DNA from: Bryobacterales bacterium
GTDB taxonomy: Bacteria > Acidobacteriota > Terriglobia > Bryobacterales > Bryobacteraceae
Reading direction: 5' to 3'
NCBI GenBank assembly: GCA_025462985.1
Contig: JAOAPP010000665.1
Location: 1 to 8,269, forward strand
DNA: 8,269 nt
Positions within the stretch are counted from its first letter, which is position 1, and every line of letters starts with the position of its first letter. The position numbers and the translations under genes were made by a program. Below the pieces are notes generated by a model. It searched no databases. It worked only from the letters and a program-made list of their open reading frames with translations, and was not told the DNA's origin. Below are positions 7,184 to 8,269 of this stretch, piece after piece.

Positions 7184-7971
7184 TATGAGTGCTGCTTCAA
7201 GAGCGTTTTGATTCTCGTGAGCGCTTCGGTCCTTGCTTTCGCGTTCGCCTCAGTTGCATCCGGCGCTTCTCCGGCGCGCATAAAGCCGTGACCGGCGCCG
7301 TCGTAGGTCACGGGCTCGAAAGTTTTGCCTGCTTGTTTCATAGCGGCCGTCGTGTCAGGAAGAGTAGCGTCGATGCGAGCATCGTTGCCGGCGTAAAAGC
7401 CGTAAACCGGGGTCTTGATGCGGGCCAGCGCCTCCTTATCTGGCGGAGGACCGTAGAAGACAAATGCCGCAGCAAGGTCCGGGCGGTTGGTGGCGAATCG
7501 GAAGGATTGTCCGCCGCCCCAACAGAAGCCCGCGACGAACAACTTGCCGTTCGATGCAGGAAGCTTTTTCGCGTAGTCAGCTACGGCGTTGAGATCCGCT
7601 GTGACCTTGTCCGGAGGAAGGTGGCTGACAGCTGCCATGGCGCCGCTCTGGTCGAAGCTCTTGCTCCCAGCGTTGTTTGCGCCCATGCCGGAGAGCAGGT
7701 CCGGCGCAACGACAAAGTCTCCGGCCCCGGCCAGTTCGTCGGCCATCTCCTGCACCCAGTCGGTCTGCCCGAAGATTTCGTGGATCATGAGAATCACCGC
7801 GGTTTTGGACTTCGATTCCGGATAGACCACGTAGGTTTCGACAGTACGGCCATCGTGCTTGACGGTGACCCATTCGCGATGGCGCGGGGACTTTTCCAAC
7901 TTCTGCTTGGCCCAATCCTGGGCGGATAGCGAGGCAGCGGCTAATGCGCACAACAACAGCAATCTTTTCAT
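7183..7971 (-). CDS. Exported dienelactone hydrolase family protein
   Basis: A 262 aa alpha/beta hydrolase with an N-terminal signal peptide (MKRLLLLCALAAASLSAQ, cleavage likely after AQ near residue 18), so the mature enzyme should be periplasmic or secreted, unlike classical cytoplasmic ClcD-type enzymes. Family residues are all present: Glu65 in MIHEIFG (62-68), nucleophile Cys150 in GFCWGGG (148-154), Asp197 in GNDARI (195-200) and His228 in GAGHGF (225-230). The Cys nucleophile places it with dienelactone hydrolases (PF01738), which hydrolyse lactone or ester bonds; true chlorocatechol-pathway function is not implied, since no such genes are nearby. It starts at the ATG at 7971 in a 67 bp divergent spacer and overlaps the lactamase remnant by one base, so the two were probably co-translated. 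The reading frame is intact, in contrast to everything downstream of it. Confidence 0.9.
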   Translation of the reverse strand: MKRLLLLCALAAASLSAQDWAKQKLEKSPRHREWVTVKHDGRTVETYVVYPESKSKTAVILMIHEIFGQTDWVQEMADELAGAGDFVVAPDLLSGMGANNAGSKSFDQSGAMAAVSHLPPDKVTADLNAVADYAKKLPASNGKLFVAGFCWGGGQSFRFATNRPDLAAAFVFYGPPPDKEALARIKTPVYGFYAGNDARIDATLPDTTAAMKQAGKTFEPVTYDGAGHGFMRAGEAPDATEANAKARTEALTRIKTLLKQHS

Positions 7972-8038
7972 CTACACTGTTGTACACCGAAGCCGCCAAC
8001 GCCGTATTTTGCGCTTGCTATTCTGTGGCCAGTAATCC
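7972..8038. promoter_or_regulatory. Divergent intergenic region between dienelactone hydrolase and M14 peptidase genes
   Basis: This 67 bp spacer must hold the 5' signals of both genes unless they are transcribed from further away. It contains a small inverted repeat, TACA-CTGT-TGTA (7973-7984), next to the hydrolase start codon. I could not identify convincing -35/-10 boxes on either strand, nor a strong Shine-Dalgarno for either start. Its role as a promoter region is inferred only from the gene arrangement. Confidence 0.4.
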
Positions 8039-8269
8039 GTGCCAGTCAAATCTTCGTCCCTTCTCTGCGGCGTTGCGGTCGCGTTCACTCTCCTCAGTTC
8101 AGGCCTCGAAGCGCAGGCGTTAAACAACGAGCCGCAAGGCCCGGATCCGAACCAAGCCGTCGAGGGCTGGTACACGCAGCAGATCGCGAAGTACACAACG
8201 GCTCCCGAGTTCAACTCTCCCTTAACGAATTACTTGCCGGCTTCTCCCAACGTGCCGACTCCGGCAAAG
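8039..8269 (+). CDS. M14-family zinc carboxypeptidase, N-terminal part (3' end outside window)
   Basis: Starting from GTG at 8039, the first start after an in-frame TAA at 8033-8035, 77 codons are visible and still open at the window edge. Residues 1-27 form a signal peptide (MPVKSSSLLCGVAVAFTLLS then SGLEAQA). The mature start contains GWYTQQIAKYTTAPEFNSPL and TNYLPASPNVPTPAK. The pattern of a YTxxI-x-YTT segment, then LPAS-x-x-VPTPxK is one I associate with the N-terminus of acidobacterial M14-like metallocarboxypeptidases, where the next residues usually begin VLG. The zinc-binding HxxE and downstream His lie beyond the window, so the catalytic domain itself is not seen. It would be an exported peptidase. 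It is divergent from the dienelactone hydrolase gene. No clear ribosome site precedes the GTG. Confidence 0.6.
   Translation, partial: MPVKSSSLLCGVAVAFTLLSSGLEAQALNNEPQGPDPNQAVEGWYTQQIAKYTTAPEFNSPLTNYLPASPNVPTPAK

Noticed and set aside
7189..7929. A 246-codon plus-strand open frame
   Set aside because: It lies wholly antisense to the intact dienelactone hydrolase, has no recognisable domain, and its length is explained by the GC-rich codon use of the real gene.
7972..8214. An 80-codon minus-strand open frame at the right end
   Set aside because: Antisense to the M14 peptidase start, whose signal peptide and LPAS/VPTP motif are much better support for the plus strand.
1..8269. CRISPR array, tRNA or rRNA genes, toxin-antitoxin or defence island
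   Set aside because: No regularly spaced repeats, no tRNA-like cloverleaf or rRNA segment, and no recognisable defence or toxin protein were seen on either strand.

Overview
The window reads as chromosomal DNA of a GC-rich soil-type bacterium, most likely an acidobacterium of the Solibacter/Bryobacter kind. That assignment is an inference from protein flavour: a complete prpBCD set, secreted hydrolases with short Ala-rich signal peptides ending in AQ, an M14 carboxypeptidase N-terminus of acidobacterial type, and an APC permease with a long soluble tail. No rRNA or other phylogenetic marker is present. I saw no tRNA, rRNA, CRISPR array or phage gene.

Left part (1-4653, plus strand, intact). 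The 3' portion of an APC-type permease gene is followed after 65 bp by prpB, prpC and prpD, packed tightly enough to be one operon. prpB/prpC overlap by 4 bp (ATGA), and prpD starts with GTG directly after the prpC stop. The three enzymes make up the carbon-skeleton part of the 2-methylcitrate cycle: PrpC condenses propionyl-CoA with oxaloacetate, PrpD dehydrates methylcitrate, and PrpB cleaves methylisocitrate to pyruvate and succinate. No prpE or prpR is visible here.

Middle (4739-7183). A small WYL-like conserved protein (plus strand) meets, tail to tail, a stretch of broken minus-strand genes. From right to left these are: the 5' half of a secreted subclass-B3-like metallo-beta-lactamase-fold gene (two frameshifts), an esterase in two pieces of opposite orientation, the 5' part of a GH27 alpha-galactosidase-like gene (two frameshifts), and the 3' three quarters of an IS701-family transposase joined directly to the GH27 remnant. 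The order and the tight spacing (TAATG overlap of dienelactone hydrolase and lactamase; 18 bp between esterase stop and GH27 start) suggest a former minus-strand operon of secreted hydrolases broken by an IS, a deletion and a small inversion. A misassembled or indel-rich contig is the main competing explanation.

Right end (7183-8269). An intact exported dienelactone-hydrolase-family gene on the minus strand is divergent, across 67 bp, from the start of an M14 zinc-carboxypeptidase gene that runs off the window.

I did not find convincing evidence of a new biological system. The most notable things are the rearranged gene remnants, the inverted esterase piece and the coding overlap between the transposase tail and the small WYL-like gene.
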